64,000 bases of DNA from Echinicola pacifica DSM 19836 (GTDB taxonomy: Bacteria > Bacteroidota > Bacteroidia > Cytophagales > Cyclobacteriaceae): NCBI RefSeq assembly GCF_000373245.1, contig NZ_KB890738.1:372073-436072 (forward strand). Direction: 5' to 3'. The translations under genes and the position numbers were made by a program. Shown one piece after another: positions 47,546 through 57,171 of this stretch (position 1 is its first letter; each line of letters starts with the position of its first letter). The notes beneath the pieces were generated by a model. It searched no databases. It was given only the letters and a program-made list of their open reading frames with translations, and was not told where the DNA came from.

Positions 47546-48130
47546 TTATTTTTTGTCTTCATAGAAGCATTTGCGACATCTGGCTTCATAGGTATTCTTC
47601 TCACCAAGCATAACTTTTTCCCTATCTTCCGAAAGCCTAAAGCTATAAGAAGCCAGCTCGCCGCATTTCATACAGATCGCATGGACTTTGGTCACATATT
47701 CGGCGATGGACAGGAGCTGCGGCATGGGCCCAAAGGGCTTTCCCTCAAAGTCCATATCCAATCCAGCCATAATCACCCTCTTCCCCGCTATGGCAAGGGC
47801 ATTGGCTACATGGACCACCTGATGATCAAAAAACTGAACCTCATCTATCCCCACCACATCGCAGTCCCCCGCCAGCAGCAGGATATCACTTGCAAACTGC
47901 ACGGGAGTGGACCTGATGGCCGTATCATTATGAGAGACCACATTCTGTTCATGATAGCGAGTATCTATGGCGGGCTTGAAAATCTCCACTTTCTGCTTGG
48001 CGATAAAGGCACGATTAAGCCTGCGGATCAGCTCCTCGGTCTTGCCGGAAAACATCGATCCACAGATCACCTCTATATGGCCTTTTTTATCTTTGGGGTT
48101 TTTACCGCCCAGGGATGGTTCAATAAACAT
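47546..48130 (-). CDS. tdk: Thymidine kinase
   Basis: A 194-residue type II thymidine kinase. The P-loop GSMFSGKT is at residues 24-31, the catalytic Glu in GIDEVQFFD, the substrate lasso follows, and a zinc site is formed by CMKC and CRKC pairs near the C terminus. It phosphorylates thymidine with ATP in the salvage pathway. The N terminus carries a short basic extension ([17 protein letters not shown]) before the first strand. Confidence 0.95.
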   Translation of the reverse strand: MFIEPSLGGKNPKDKKGHIEVICGSMFSGKTEELIRRLNRAFIAKQKVEIFKPAIDTRYHEQNVVSHNDTAIRSTPVQFASDILLLAGDCDVVGIDEVQFFDHQVVHVANALAIAGKRVIMAGLDMDFEGKPFGPMPQLLSIAEYVTKVHAICMKCGELASYSFRLSEDREKVMLGEKNTYEARCRKCFYEDKK

Positions 48131-48154
48131 ACTCCTTTTGTCCTGCTTTTTGGC

Positions 48155-48481
48155 TTAATCACTGTATTTCATATGCGGAAGTTTATATTGCTCATGTACT
48201 CGCACACGTAGGGTACCCTTCAATAATTTGGCTTGGCAAGTTAAGCGTTGATTTTCTTTTAGCCTTCCAGATTGTCGGAAAAATTCTTCCCGATCCGTAA
48301 GTGGGCTCAAATTCTCCATCCCACTCTCCACAATCATCATGCAGGTGGTGCACCTTCCTTTTTTTCCGCAAGCATGCATCCAATCTACCTTATTTTCATG
48401 AATAATTTCGATAACTTTGTTCACCTCAGGATTTGTGTTCAAGTCCTTGTTGTAAAGATTTTCTATTACTATTTTAGGCAT
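48155..48481 (-). CDS. 2Fe-2S ferredoxin (adrenodoxin/plant-type)
   Basis: A 108-residue electron carrier with cluster ligands Cys38, Cys44, Cys47 (ACGKKGRCTTC) and Cys82 (LTCQAKL), the C-x5-C-x2-C...C spacing of 2Fe-2S ferredoxins. It is soluble and cytoplasmic. It heads the operon with tdk (24-base gap) and recO. Its start is only 34 bases from the start of the divergent hypothetical gene, so their promoters overlap. Confidence 0.9.
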   Translation of the reverse strand: MPKIVIENLYNKDLNTNPEVNKVIEIIHENKVDWMHACGKKGRCTTCMMIVESGMENLSPLTDREEFFRQSGRLKENQRLTCQAKLLKGTLRVRVHEQYKLPHMKYSD

Positions 48482-48515
48482 TTGACTTTATGATCACCAT
48501 TTAAGATTTAACCGA

Positions 48516-49619
48516 ATGAACGATAAAATTAATCTCAATTATTTAGAATCCTACGCTCATTCCTTCACCGAAAAGGTATGTTCCGAATATTTTGGCACAA
48601 AGAAGTATATGTCCGGTCAGGAAATCATTCAACTTTCCCCCAGCACTCAAGTAAATCTAATGGTGATCAAAACCTTATTCGAGAAATGGAATGAGGAACT
48701 GGAAATGCTAAAAGCCAATCCTTACTTTGATTATAAAGATATGGCGGTGACTGAGGCCTTGAAGGAGTTTATGAATGTACTTTCCCGAGCTATCAAAATC
48801 GAGAAGCAGCACTTTATACCCTTGCTTGAGGTCGCCCTCATCGACACCGTCCTGCTCGCCATCGATCCACTGGTTTATTTTTGGGGAGAAATAGAGAAAA
48901 ACCCATCCCCATTCCATCACCTCAAAGCCTCAAAAAAATACATCAAATGGCATGAGAAACTCTTCAGTGAGCTGATCAGCAAAGGGGATCATGCTGATGA
49001 GGAAGCCTATAAGAAAACATTGAGCGAAATCTATCATCAGCACGAAAACCAACTTTCTTCCCCACATATTCTCCTGCAGGACCTAAATAAGGTGCTGCCT
49101 TTGGACTGGGATCAGCTGATCCCAAAAGAGGAGATTCTAACGGAAACCGCTCCGATCATGCAGGAACCTGCTCAGGAAAACCCGGTTTTTTTCGAAGAGG
49201 AAGAAACTCCCGAGCTTCCACAGGAGACCGCCGCTCCTGCTGAGCCGGTTGACTACAGGACTTCAGATCAGGGGGAAATTGATGCTCCTAAGCCATCTCT
49301 AGGCAACGGCAAGTCCATCGATCCGGCACTGGCTTGGGCGCGCTTTGAAGCCGAGCAGGGAGGTCTATTAAAAGGCCCAATTGAGAGCCTGGAAGAAGGT
49401 ATAGCCATCAATCAGCGGTTTATGTTTACCAAGAAACTTTTTGATGGAAATCCCGACCTGATGAACCATGCCTTTAAGTCCATTGATGAATGTGACAGCT
49501 TCGTGGAAGCCGTCGAGCTGATCAATGAGCGATATACCTCCAGGCTGGAATGGGAATTGGATTCTGAGGAAGTCAATGAATTCCTGCATTTGGTTTATCG
49601 CAAATTTGATGAGAAATAA
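48516..49619 (+). CDS. Conserved hypothetical protein with two helical domains
   Basis: A 367-residue cytoplasmic protein without signal peptide. The N-terminal helical domain (about 1-215) starts YLESYAHSFTEKVCSEYFG. A Pro/Glu-rich linker (about 216-265) follows, then a C-terminal domain (about 270-367; AINQRFMFTKKLFDGNPDLMNHAF, then VEAVELINERY and EVNEFLHLVYRKF). The C-terminal segment resembles a domain recurrent at the ends of uncharacterised Bacteroidota proteins (recollection, not searched). Divergent from the ferredoxin operon. No function is assigned. Confidence 0.75.
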   Translation: MNDKINLNYLESYAHSFTEKVCSEYFGTKKYMSGQEIIQLSPSTQVNLMVIKTLFEKWNEELEMLKANPYFDYKDMAVTEALKEFMNVLSRAIKIEKQHFIPLLEVALIDTVLLAIDPLVYFWGEIEKNPSPFHHLKASKKYIKWHEKLFSELISKGDHADEEAYKKTLSEIYHQHENQLSSPHILLQDLNKVLPLDWDQLIPKEEILTETAPIMQEPAQENPVFFEEEETPELPQETAAPAEPVDYRTSDQGEIDAPKPSLGNGKSIDPALAWARFEAEQGGLLKGPIESLEEGIAINQRFMFTKKLFDGNPDLMNHAFKSIDECDSFVEAVELINERYTSRLEWELDSEEVNEFLHLVYRKFDEK

Positions 49620-49624
49620 TATTT

Positions 49625-49653
49625 AAAAGGGGTGAATGATCTTCACCCCTTTT
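49625..49653 (+). terminator. Intrinsic terminator after the conserved hypothetical gene
   Basis: AAAAGGGGTGAA (49625-49636) and TTCACCCCTTTT (49642-49653) form a 12-bp perfect stem with a five-base loop, ending in T residues, a few bases after the stop codon. Nothing else was recognised in 49654-49867. Confidence 0.85.
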
Positions 49654-49867
49654 GGTATCTTACCGCCCATAGCATCCCCCGGCAAAGCTAAGCCGACCTT
49701 ACAAGCCCTATTACGATCAGCAAATCTCTATTATTTGATACCGCATATAATGTGGTATTAAATGAAACCCACGAACATTCCCTTTGCTCCACGGCTAAAA
49801 TATTCACTTTGATGAATTGCGGAGAGGCTAAGCTGGGGCGATATCTATGATGATAAAATAAAGAAAA

Positions 49868-51262
49868 ATGAGAATAAAAAACGGACTATTTTTAGTGTTA
49901 TTCCTATTGCTGCCTAACCTTATAATGGCCAGGCAGCAGGAGGCTGATAAGCCCAATATTATATTGATCGTGGCGGATGACCTGGGATATGGTGATCTGG
50001 GGATTACGGGGAGCAAGCAGATTTTCACTCCGAATATTGATGCACTGGCTAAGGGTGGCATATTCTTTTCGCAAGGCTATGTTTCCTCAGCGGTATGCAG
50101 CCCATCCCGGGCGGGTCTCTTGACAGGCAGAAATCAGGTGACCTTTGGTTATGATAATAATCTTGCCGAGAATCAGCCCGGCTTTGACCCGGCATTTCTA
50201 GGTTTGCCGGTGGAGGTAAAGACCGTTGGCGATCACCTGCATGAGCTCGGCTATATCAGCGGGATTGTGGGCAAGTGGCATTTGGGATTCGAAGAGCAAT
50301 TTTACCCACTCAATAGAGGTTTTGATGAATTTTGGGGCTATAGAGGCGGAGGCCACGATTATTTTGAGGCTACAGATCGGGATAGAGGCTATAAAGCTCG
50401 GATAGAGTCCAACTATAAAACGCCTCAGCCTATCAGCTATCTTACGGATGATAAAGGCGACGAATGTGTGGATTTTATCCGCCGCCACCAAGAGGAGCCC
50501 TTTTTCCTTTATGCTTCCTTTAATGCGCCACACACACCTATGCAGGCCACTGAGGCAGACCTCAATATCTATAAAGACATAAAAGACCCCAAGCGCCGCA
50601 CCTATGCCGCCATGGTCCACCGTCTGGATATCAATATTGGAAAGATCATGAATGCCCTGGAAGAAAACGGCTTATCGGAGAATACGATGGTGGTATTCAT
50701 CAGTGATAATGGAGGCCCCGTGGTCACCAATGGCTCCATCAATGCGCCATTTACAGGCAAAAAAGGCACCCTGCTGGAGGGCGGCATCCGGGTTCCTTTT
50801 ATCCTAAACTGGCCCGGCCACCTATCGGCTGGCAGTACCTACGATCATCCGGTAAGTTCCCTGGATTTGGTCCCCACCTTTATCACCATGGCGGGGGGTA
50901 TCCTGCGTCCAGAGGATCAGTTTGATGGCAAAAACCTATTGCCCTATCTGGGCCAGGAGCAAATGGAAATTCCTCACGAGGAGATGAAATGGCGCTTTAC
51001 GATCAGCGCAGTCATCCGCGAAGGCAAGTGGAAATTGGTGCGGCTTCCAGACCGTCTTCCCATGCTATTTGACCTGGACACGGACCTGTCAGAGCAGCAT
51101 GATGTGGCCATGGAGCATATGGACATCACCAAGAGACTTTTGCGAAAGCTAGGCCAGTGGGATGTGCAGCTGCCTCATCCGCTATTCCTCGAAGGGCCTT
51201 CCTGGAGGATCAATCAGCTTGACCAATATGACAAAACCTATAGGCTTACCCAGCCAGAATAA
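49868..51262 (+). CDS. Sulfatase (Cys-type, S1 family), secreted
   Basis: A 464-residue arylsulfatase-like enzyme with a signal peptide (about 1-22, ending MARQ). The formylglycine motif is C77-S-P-S-R followed by AGLLTGR, and metal ligands appear in LIVADDLGYGDLG and VFISDNGG. It is about 24 kb from the PUL sulfatase at 25556 and only distantly similar to it, so it is probably a different S1 subfamily acting on another sulfate ester. It forms a single-gene unit ended by a strong terminator. Confidence 0.92.
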   Translation: MRIKNGLFLVLFLLLPNLIMARQQEADKPNIILIVADDLGYGDLGITGSKQIFTPNIDALAKGGIFFSQGYVSSAVCSPSRAGLLTGRNQVTFGYDNNLAENQPGFDPAFLGLPVEVKTVGDHLHELGYISGIVGKWHLGFEEQFYPLNRGFDEFWGYRGGGHDYFEATDRDRGYKARIESNYKTPQPISYLTDDKGDECVDFIRRHQEEPFFLYASFNAPHTPMQATEADLNIYKDIKDPKRRTYAAMVHRLDINIGKIMNALEENGLSENTMVVFISDNGGPVVTNGSINAPFTGKKGTLLEGGIRVPFILNWPGHLSAGSTYDHPVSSLDLVPTFITMAGGILRPEDQFDGKNLLPYLGQEQMEIPHEEMKWRFTISAVIREGKWKLVRLPDRLPMLFDLDTDLSEQHDVAMEHMDITKRLLRKLGQWDVQLPHPLFLEGPSWRINQLDQYDKTYRLTQPE

Positions 51263-51303
51263 TAGATCGGAGGAAGGAGAAACGAGCTTTTCCTAACCAA
51301 AAG

Positions 51304-51353
51304 AAAAGCCAAGGCTGAGGAGGGAATCTCCATCATAGCCTTGGCTTTTTTTT
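51304..51353 (+). terminator. Bidirectional terminator after the second sulfatase
   Basis: AAAAGCCAAGGCT (51304-51316) pairs with AGCCTTGGCTTTT (51337-51349) over 13 bp; the right arm continues as a T tract to 51353. It sits between the sulfatase (+) and rodA (-), so it can serve both. Confidence 0.8.
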
Positions 51354-51424
51354 ATGGCCTGCGGCAAAAGTAGTGCTTCAAATCAAGAAGAAGAATGATA
51401 TTGACCCCAAAGCTTCTATACTAA

Positions 51425-52699
51425 TTAATTCATCCTTCCAAGCAGCTGAATTCGGTGTGAATCAAGCTTGATAAATATAAATAGCAATATGGTAAATGAC
51501 CATAATGAAGAGCCTCCATAGCTAAAGAAGGGCAGCGGAATACCCACCACGGGGAACAGCCCGATGGTCATGGAGATATTGATCATAAAGTGAAACAGGA
51601 GGATGGAAATCACACAATAGCCATATACCCGTGAGAATCTGGTTTTTTGCCGCTCCGCTAAGAATACGAGGCGGATAAGTAAAGCCACAAATAAGGCCAC
51701 CACTACCAGGCTTCCTATCCATCCAAACTCCTCACCAAGGGTGCAGAAGATAAAATCGGTATGCTGCTCAGGCACAAAGTCAAATTTGGTCTGGGTCCCT
51801 TCGAGGTATCCTTTGCCCCAGAAGCCACCCGAGCCGATCGCTATCTTGGATTGGGTTACGTTCCAGCCGACACCCAGCGGATCTATATCAGGGTTGAATA
51901 ATACCATGATCCTATTCTGCTGGTGAGAGGGCAGCTTAGACACCACGAAGTCTAGGCTATACGAATAGGCGATAATGGCAATTCCTATCAGGACGAAGGA
52001 CACGATTCGCTGCCAGGTTTTCTTTCCCATCAGGATCAGGATGACCGTCAGGGCCACGACCCCAAAGGCGATATACAAGTTATTCTCCACGGCCAGAGAC
52101 AGCAGGGACACTGCTATGAATAGCAGAGCAATCACATAGTATTTCTGTGGCATACCTTCCCGATAGAGCATGATGAAGAAGGCTGTATATACCATCGCCG
52201 TACCCGTATCTGGCTGAAGCATGATCAGGGATATGGGAATCAGGATGATCAGCAAGGCTTGGAATTGATATTTTGGTTGGCTAAGGTCAAAGGAAGGTTT
52301 TTCTATGAACTTGGCCAAGGCAAGCGCGGTGGCAAATTTTGCAAATTCCCCTGGCTGCAGCCGAAAAGAGCCGATTTCAAACCATGCTCTTTGCCCATTT
52401 ATTTCTTTTCCTATAAATGGAGTCAGCAATAATATCAACAAAAACACCCCGTATAAGATCAGGCTGAGGTTATCAAATAGCCTATAATCTGCCACCATGA
52501 TCACGGTGATGAGAAGTACGGCAGTCCCGATCCAAACCAGTTGTTTTCCGCTATTGATACTAAAGTCAAAAATGCTTTTGGCCGCCTGCTCGTCATACAC
52601 TGCGGCATAGATATTTATCCAGCCGATCATGACCAAAGCGACGTAAATCAAAATGGTAATCCAGTCAATTTTGTTAATATATAAATCGTCTTGTCTCAC
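51425..52699 (-). CDS. rodA: Rod-shape-determining protein RodA (SEDS glycosyltransferase)
   Basis: A 424-residue SEDS-family protein with about ten membrane helices that polymerises peptidoglycan glycan strands with PBP2 in the elongasome. Family segments include KQLVWIG, LQPDTGTAMVY and PLPFFSYGGSS. The start codon is GTG at 52699, one base after the PBP2 stop. The gene closes the mreBCD-mrdA-rodA operon. Confidence 0.93.
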   Translation of the reverse strand: MRQDDLYINKIDWITILIYVALVMIGWINIYAAVYDEQAAKSIFDFSINSGKQLVWIGTAVLLITVIMVADYRLFDNLSLILYGVFLLILLLTPFIGKEINGQRAWFEIGSFRLQPGEFAKFATALALAKFIEKPSFDLSQPKYQFQALLIILIPISLIMLQPDTGTAMVYTAFFIMLYREGMPQKYYVIALLFIAVSLLSLAVENNLYIAFGVVALTVILILMGKKTWQRIVSFVLIGIAIIAYSYSLDFVVSKLPSHQQNRIMVLFNPDIDPLGVGWNVTQSKIAIGSGGFWGKGYLEGTQTKFDFVPEQHTDFIFCTLGEEFGWIGSLVVVALFVALLIRLVFLAERQKTRFSRVYGYCVISILLFHFMINISMTIGLFPVVGIPLPFFSYGGSSLWSFTILLFIFIKLDSHRIQLLGRMN

Positions 52700-52700
52700 G

Positions 52701-54503
52701 TCAATCTCCGAAATTCCCTATCAAAACATATTTCTCTAACTCAGGTCTTTCGACATGGCCTCTAAGGTATTTTTCTATCATCAAGCTGGCGGTACTTGCA
52801 GCGGCCCTACCGCCCCATCCTTCATTCTCCACATACACGGCAATGGCAATTTTAGGATCCTCCTTAGGAGCAAAGGCCACAAATACCGAGTGATCTTCCC
52901 CGTGGGGATTCTGCGCAGTACCGGTCTTACCAGCGATGGCAATATCCTTGATGATCGCTCTGGTGGCGGTACCATACAGAGCCTGAGCCATCGCATCCTG
53001 TACCATATCAAAGTGATGGGCATCGACTCCTACTTCATGCTTCACGGTAAATTCTTCAGGAATACTCCCATTTTCCCCATCAATAGCCTTGACCAGGTGT
53101 GGGGTATAATAGTATCCTTTATTGGCAAAGATGGCGGCTAGGTTTGCCATTTGCAGGGGCGTCACCAGCATTTCCCCTTGCCCGATGGACAGGGAATAAA
53201 TGGTGGAATATTTCCATCGACCCTCCCCATAGATTTTATTGTATAGCTTGCTGGAAGGCACACTTCCGCCGCTTTCGTAAGGCAGATCCACGCCCATCTC
53301 ATGGCCGAGGCCAAATTTCTCCACAGCGGTATGCCATTCATCCAGGCCTATTTGCGTATCGATATAGGTATTGGTACTTTTCTCCTGGTTGATCATCATC
53401 CGGAAAGCCTGATAGTAATAAGGGTTGCAGGAGTTCCGAATTGCCCCAAATAGGTTGACGGGGTTGGGATGATTGTGACAAGCCACGAGGGACTTATTAC
53501 AGGCCAAAGTCGTATTGGGATTGATCACTCCCCATTGGAGTCCGATGAGAGACTGGACGACCTTGAAGATCGATCCTGGAGGGTATTTGGCCTGGATGGG
53601 ACGCAGGAATAGAGGACGGGTGGAGTCGGTCACCAGCACCTTATAGTTTTTGCCATAGGCCGCCCCAGCGAGAAGGTTTGGATCATAGATCGGGGCAGAG
53701 ATCATGGATAGGATTTCTCCTGTTTTTGGTTCTATGGCCACCACAGAGCCTTTCTTACCCTTCATGAGTTTCTCACCGTATTTTTGTAGGGCAATGTCAA
53801 TGGTCGATTGGATGTTTTTGCCGGCAATAGAGGCAGTATCCAAAGCGCCGTTTTTGAAGGAGCCTTTGTCCACTCCTCGGACATTTACCATTTTGTATTT
53901 AGCGCCTTTTTTGCCGCGAAGGATTTTTTCATATTGAGACTCCATTCCGGAGTGCCCGATATAATCTCCCTGGCTGTAATAGTTTAGCGTATCACGCTCC
54001 AGCTGTCGAGCCTGGATCTCTGCGATATAGCCCAAAGCATTGGCCGCGATGGAATCTGGATAAGCCCTCACCGATCGGGTCATGACGAATAAGCCGGGAT
54101 AATCGATCAGGTAATCCTGGATCCTGGCAAAGTCAGTGGTGGAGATCTGCTTGATCAGAGGGGAGGGTTTCACCCATGAATACTTCTTGGCAGCGGTATA
54201 TTTCTCAATTAATTTTTCCTTTTCAATCTGAAATAGCTCACAGAATCTAATAGTGTCTTTCACCTTAAATTCCTTAGGAATCACCATCAGGTCAAACACT
54301 GGGTTATTGTACACCAGCAGCTCTTCATTCCGATCATATACAAGACCACGATAGGGATAGTCCACTATGCGCTGAACGGCATTTCGCTCCGCTCGACGTA
54401 AGAAACTATCATCTATCACCTGGATCATGAAGAGCTTAGCTAATAGCACCACTCCAATGATCATAATGGTCACAATGATTACAATCTGACGATTTTCGTT
54501 CAT
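52701..54503 (-). CDS. mrdA: Penicillin-binding protein 2
   Basis: A 600-residue class B transpeptidase. It has an N-terminal membrane helix (about 7-27), a PBP dimerisation domain (about 45-220) and the catalytic domain with SxxK (SIFK, about residue 311), SxN (SCN) and KTG (AGKTGTAQ, about residue 525). It cross-links side-wall peptidoglycan with RodA. Its ATG is contiguous with the mreD stop (TAAATG). Confidence 0.95.
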   Translation of the reverse strand: MNENRQIVIIVTIMIIGVVLLAKLFMIQVIDDSFLRRAERNAVQRIVDYPYRGLVYDRNEELLVYNNPVFDLMVIPKEFKVKDTIRFCELFQIEKEKLIEKYTAAKKYSWVKPSPLIKQISTTDFARIQDYLIDYPGLFVMTRSVRAYPDSIAANALGYIAEIQARQLERDTLNYYSQGDYIGHSGMESQYEKILRGKKGAKYKMVNVRGVDKGSFKNGALDTASIAGKNIQSTIDIALQKYGEKLMKGKKGSVVAIEPKTGEILSMISAPIYDPNLLAGAAYGKNYKVLVTDSTRPLFLRPIQAKYPPGSIFKVVQSLIGLQWGVINPNTTLACNKSLVACHNHPNPVNLFGAIRNSCNPYYYQAFRMMINQEKSTNTYIDTQIGLDEWHTAVEKFGLGHEMGVDLPYESGGSVPSSKLYNKIYGEGRWKYSTIYSLSIGQGEMLVTPLQMANLAAIFANKGYYYTPHLVKAIDGENGSIPEEFTVKHEVGVDAHHFDMVQDAMAQALYGTATRAIIKDIAIAGKTGTAQNPHGEDHSVFVAFAPKEDPKIAIAVYVENEGWGGRAAASTASLMIEKYLRGHVERPELEKYVLIGNFGD

Positions 54504-55025
54504 TTAAATCCCTCTTCTCTTCTTATAGAACAACACCTGAACAATGACTCCAATCACAAAGGTAAATAACGTACTGGCCAATATCTTATAAATCATGGGA
54601 AGATATAAGAAGGTGCCCATATTATCAATAAAGAAAAAAGTAAGATGATGTAATAATATCAATGGCAGGCTATATACCAGAAACCAGCCCATGCCCATAT
54701 TAAGTAAGGTGGGTGGGGTATTGGGATCATATCCGCCGGTGGGTGTGATGACTTTCAGCCAAGGGCTTCTAAAGAAAGCCAGCATCACGGCACTGGCCGT
54801 ATGAAGGCCCATGCTATCATAAAATATATCCAAGCCAAAGCCCATCAAAAAGGCGATGATCATGGTGGGTATAGCAGACAGTTCTATCGGCAATAGAAGG
54901 ATGAAGACCACATATAGCAGACAAAATCCCATCCCAAAAACGACCAGGTTTTTTAAGATCAACACCTGGATCAGAAAGTATAAAATAAAAGCACCGGTAA
55001 GGGTGAAGATGTTTTTACTGTTCAT
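54504..55025 (-). CDS. mreD: Rod-shape-determining protein MreD
   Basis: A 173-residue small membrane protein with about five to six hydrophobic helices and few polar residues, at the position where MreD is found between mreC and PBP2. Sequence similarity in MreD is low, so the name rests mainly on synteny and topology. Its start overlaps the mreC stop by one base (TAATG). Confidence 0.88.
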   Translation of the reverse strand: MNSKNIFTLTGAFILYFLIQVLILKNLVVFGMGFCLLYVVFILLLPIELSAIPTMIIAFLMGFGLDIFYDSMGLHTASAVMLAFFRSPWLKVITPTGGYDPNTPPTLLNMGMGWFLVYSLPLILLHHLTFFFIDNMGTFLYLPMIYKILASTLFTFVIGVIVQVLFYKKRRGI

Positions 55026-55852
55026 TATGGTATAGGAATAAACTGGGATAGGGAATCCAATTCTTCTTTACGGTTATTTTCTACTAAGTACACATAGGTC
55101 AAGCTGCTAAAATCCGCCGCCAACTCCAGGGTAATGTCCAGGTAATTGGTCTCGGTACCGACGCCAACGGAGTCCACGGTCCCCACAAGGATTCCTTCTG
55201 GAAACACAGCATTATAGCCGGAGGTCACCACGGTGTCACCTTTGGCTACTTCCACGTGACGGGGCACATACCTAAGCTTCGCAAATTTTGCGTTTTTACC
55301 GTCCCACTGTGTGGAGCCAAATACCTCGGTGGACTTGATCTTGGAGGAAATAAGCAGATCGGTATGCAGCAGGGAGATGACCGAAGCGTAATGCTTGGTG
55401 ACTCCTTTGACTCTTCCCACGATCCCTTCGCCATTAAACACCCCCATGCCCACTTTGATTCCATCTTCACTGCCTTTGTTCAGCGTGATATGATTGGTCC
55501 TTAGGTGAAGGGAGTTATTGATGACCTTGGCGCCTTTGAACTGATAGTTGGCCTGCATGATGCTATCCACCTGGATATAGATGCTGTCTTTGGGAAAAGA
55601 CTGGGCAGCCAAGATATCCATCAGCTCAGCATTTTTACGGGCCAGCTCATCATTGGCTTCTCCTAAGGTAAAATAAGAGGTAAAGCCATCCTTGGTGGAC
55701 AGTAAGGAACCAGTAAGTGCATTGGAACTATTGAAGAATACGGCTCCTTGCGGAGAATTATAAGTTACGACTAGCCATAAGGCTACAGCTTCCAGTGCCA
55801 CAAAGAGCAGGAAGGCTCGGATACTATATAAGAATAATAATATGCGTTGCAT
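55025..55852 (-). CDS. mreC: Rod-shape-determining protein MreC
   Basis: A 275-residue periplasmic scaffold protein. An N-terminal membrane anchor (about 10-30) is followed by a coiled coil (about 60-80) and the double beta-barrel domain (GSEDGIKVGMGVFNGEGIVGRV). MreC activates PBP2-RodA. It starts 7 bases after mreB and ends in the mreD overlap. Confidence 0.92.
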   Translation of the reverse strand: MQRILLFLYSIRAFLLFVALEAVALWLVVTYNSPQGAVFFNSSNALTGSLLSTKDGFTSYFTLGEANDELARKNAELMDILAAQSFPKDSIYIQVDSIMQANYQFKGAKVINNSLHLRTNHITLNKGSEDGIKVGMGVFNGEGIVGRVKGVTKHYASVISLLHTDLLISSKIKSTEVFGSTQWDGKNAKFAKLRYVPRHVEVAKGDTVVTSGYNAVFPEGILVGTVDSVGVGTETNYLDITLELAADFSSLTYVYLVENNRKEELDSLSQFIPIP

Positions 55853-55859
55853 TCACTCA

Positions 55860-56888
55860 TCAGGTCATCAGCACGGTTCGGAAACTATTTATATTCTTGA
55901 GGGCAGTACCGGTGCCACGCACCACCGCTCTCAAGGGATCCTCAGCGATGTGAATTGGAAGTTTTGTTTTCTGATGTAATCTTTTGTCCAGCCCTTTGAG
56001 CAATGCCCCTCCACCAGTGAGGTGAATGCCATTGTCATAGATATCTGCGGATAATTCCGGTGGAGCGATCTCCAGGGCTTTGAGTACCGCCTCTTCGATT
56101 TTAGAAACAGACTTATCCAAGGCAAAGGCGATTTCCGAATAGGAAACTTTGATCACCTTAGGAATGCCGGTCATAAGGTCACGACCGCGGATTTCATAAT
56201 CTTCTGGCGCATCATCCAGCTCAGTAAGTGCTGAGCCAATGGCTATTTTTACTTTCTCTGCCGAACGCTCACCAATAAGCAGGTTATGCTGACGGCGCAT
56301 ATAATCCAGAATATCCTTAGTGAAGGTGTCACCAGCTACCCGGATGGACTGATCTGCCACGATGCCGGAGAGGGCGATTAGGGCAATCTCCGTGGTACCA
56401 CCTCCGATATCCACGATCATGGATCCCATTGGTTTTTCGATATCAATACCTATCCCTATTGCAGCGGCTATAGGCTCATAGACCATATAGACCTCCTTAG
56501 CTCCCGCATGCTCTGCGGAATCTCGTACGGCACGTTTTTCTACTTCCGTGATGCCCGAAGGGATACAGATCACCATGCGATGAGACTGAGGAAACATCCC
56601 CTTCTTATGCCCTGGTATCATCTTTATCAGCCCTCTGATCATCTGCTCGGCGGCATAGAAATCGGCAATTACCCCATCCTTAAGCGGACGAATAGTTTTG
56701 ATGTTCTCATGCGTTTTTTCATGCATGTTCATCGCCTCTCTTCCCACTGCCAAAATCCGATTAGTAGTCTTATCAATAGCGATAATTGATGGTTCGTCTA
56801 CTACAATTTTTTCTTTATGTATAATAAGGGTATTAGCTGTACCTAAATCTATTGCTATATCACTTGAGAAAAAGTCAAATAATCCCAT
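55860..56888 (-). CDS. mreB: Rod-shape-determining protein MreB (bacterial actin)
   Basis: A 342-residue actin-fold ATPase with phosphate 1 motif IDLGTANT near residue 16, phosphate 2 motif VDIGGGTTEIA and adenosine motif LTGGGALLKGLD. It forms membrane-bound filaments that orient the elongasome. It is the first gene of the five-gene cell-shape operon and has a -7 box upstream. Confidence 0.97.
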   Translation of the reverse strand: MGLFDFFSSDIAIDLGTANTLIIHKEKIVVDEPSIIAIDKTTNRILAVGREAMNMHEKTHENIKTIRPLKDGVIADFYAAEQMIRGLIKMIPGHKKGMFPQSHRMVICIPSGITEVEKRAVRDSAEHAGAKEVYMVYEPIAAAIGIGIDIEKPMGSMIVDIGGGTTEIALIALSGIVADQSIRVAGDTFTKDILDYMRRQHNLLIGERSAEKVKIAIGSALTELDDAPEDYEIRGRDLMTGIPKVIKVSYSEIAFALDKSVSKIEEAVLKALEIAPPELSADIYDNGIHLTGGGALLKGLDKRLHQKTKLPIHIAEDPLRAVVRGTGTALKNINSFRTVLMT

Positions 56889-56972
56889 CCTGGTCCTTTA
56901 CTTAGAAATTTTTATGTTTGAGTTGATCGTTTAAAGTTAGCACTATCAGTGCTTAAATAAAACGAGGGATGG

Positions 56973-56980
56973 CAAAATTA
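56973..56980 (-). promoter_or_regulatory. -7 box upstream of the mreB operon
   Basis: TAATTTTG on the minus strand (56980-56973) matches TAnnTTTG about 85 bases before the mreB start. No good -33 box was found, so this is tentative. Confidence 0.35.
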
Positions 56981-57120
56981 TTACCTTAATTTGGAATTAT
57001 ATCAGCCTTGCGCTACTTTTTTTCCAGAACCTTCTCTATCCTTCGCAAAGGCATAATTTACAGTGATATAGATTATTGCCGATACTTAACACAATATCGC
57101 TATTCAAATGCAAAAAAAAT

Positions 57121-57143
57121 CCCCGGTAAGCAGCTCACCGGGG
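57121..57143 (-). terminator. purH terminator
   Basis: CCCCGGT (57121-57127) and ACCGGGG (57137-57143) pair with a nine-base loop. On the minus strand the hairpin is followed by a T-rich tract (57111-57120 as A run). It lies about 30 bases after the purH stop. Confidence 0.75.
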
Positions 57144-57171
57144 AAAGATAATTATTACGGGATGTTTATAA

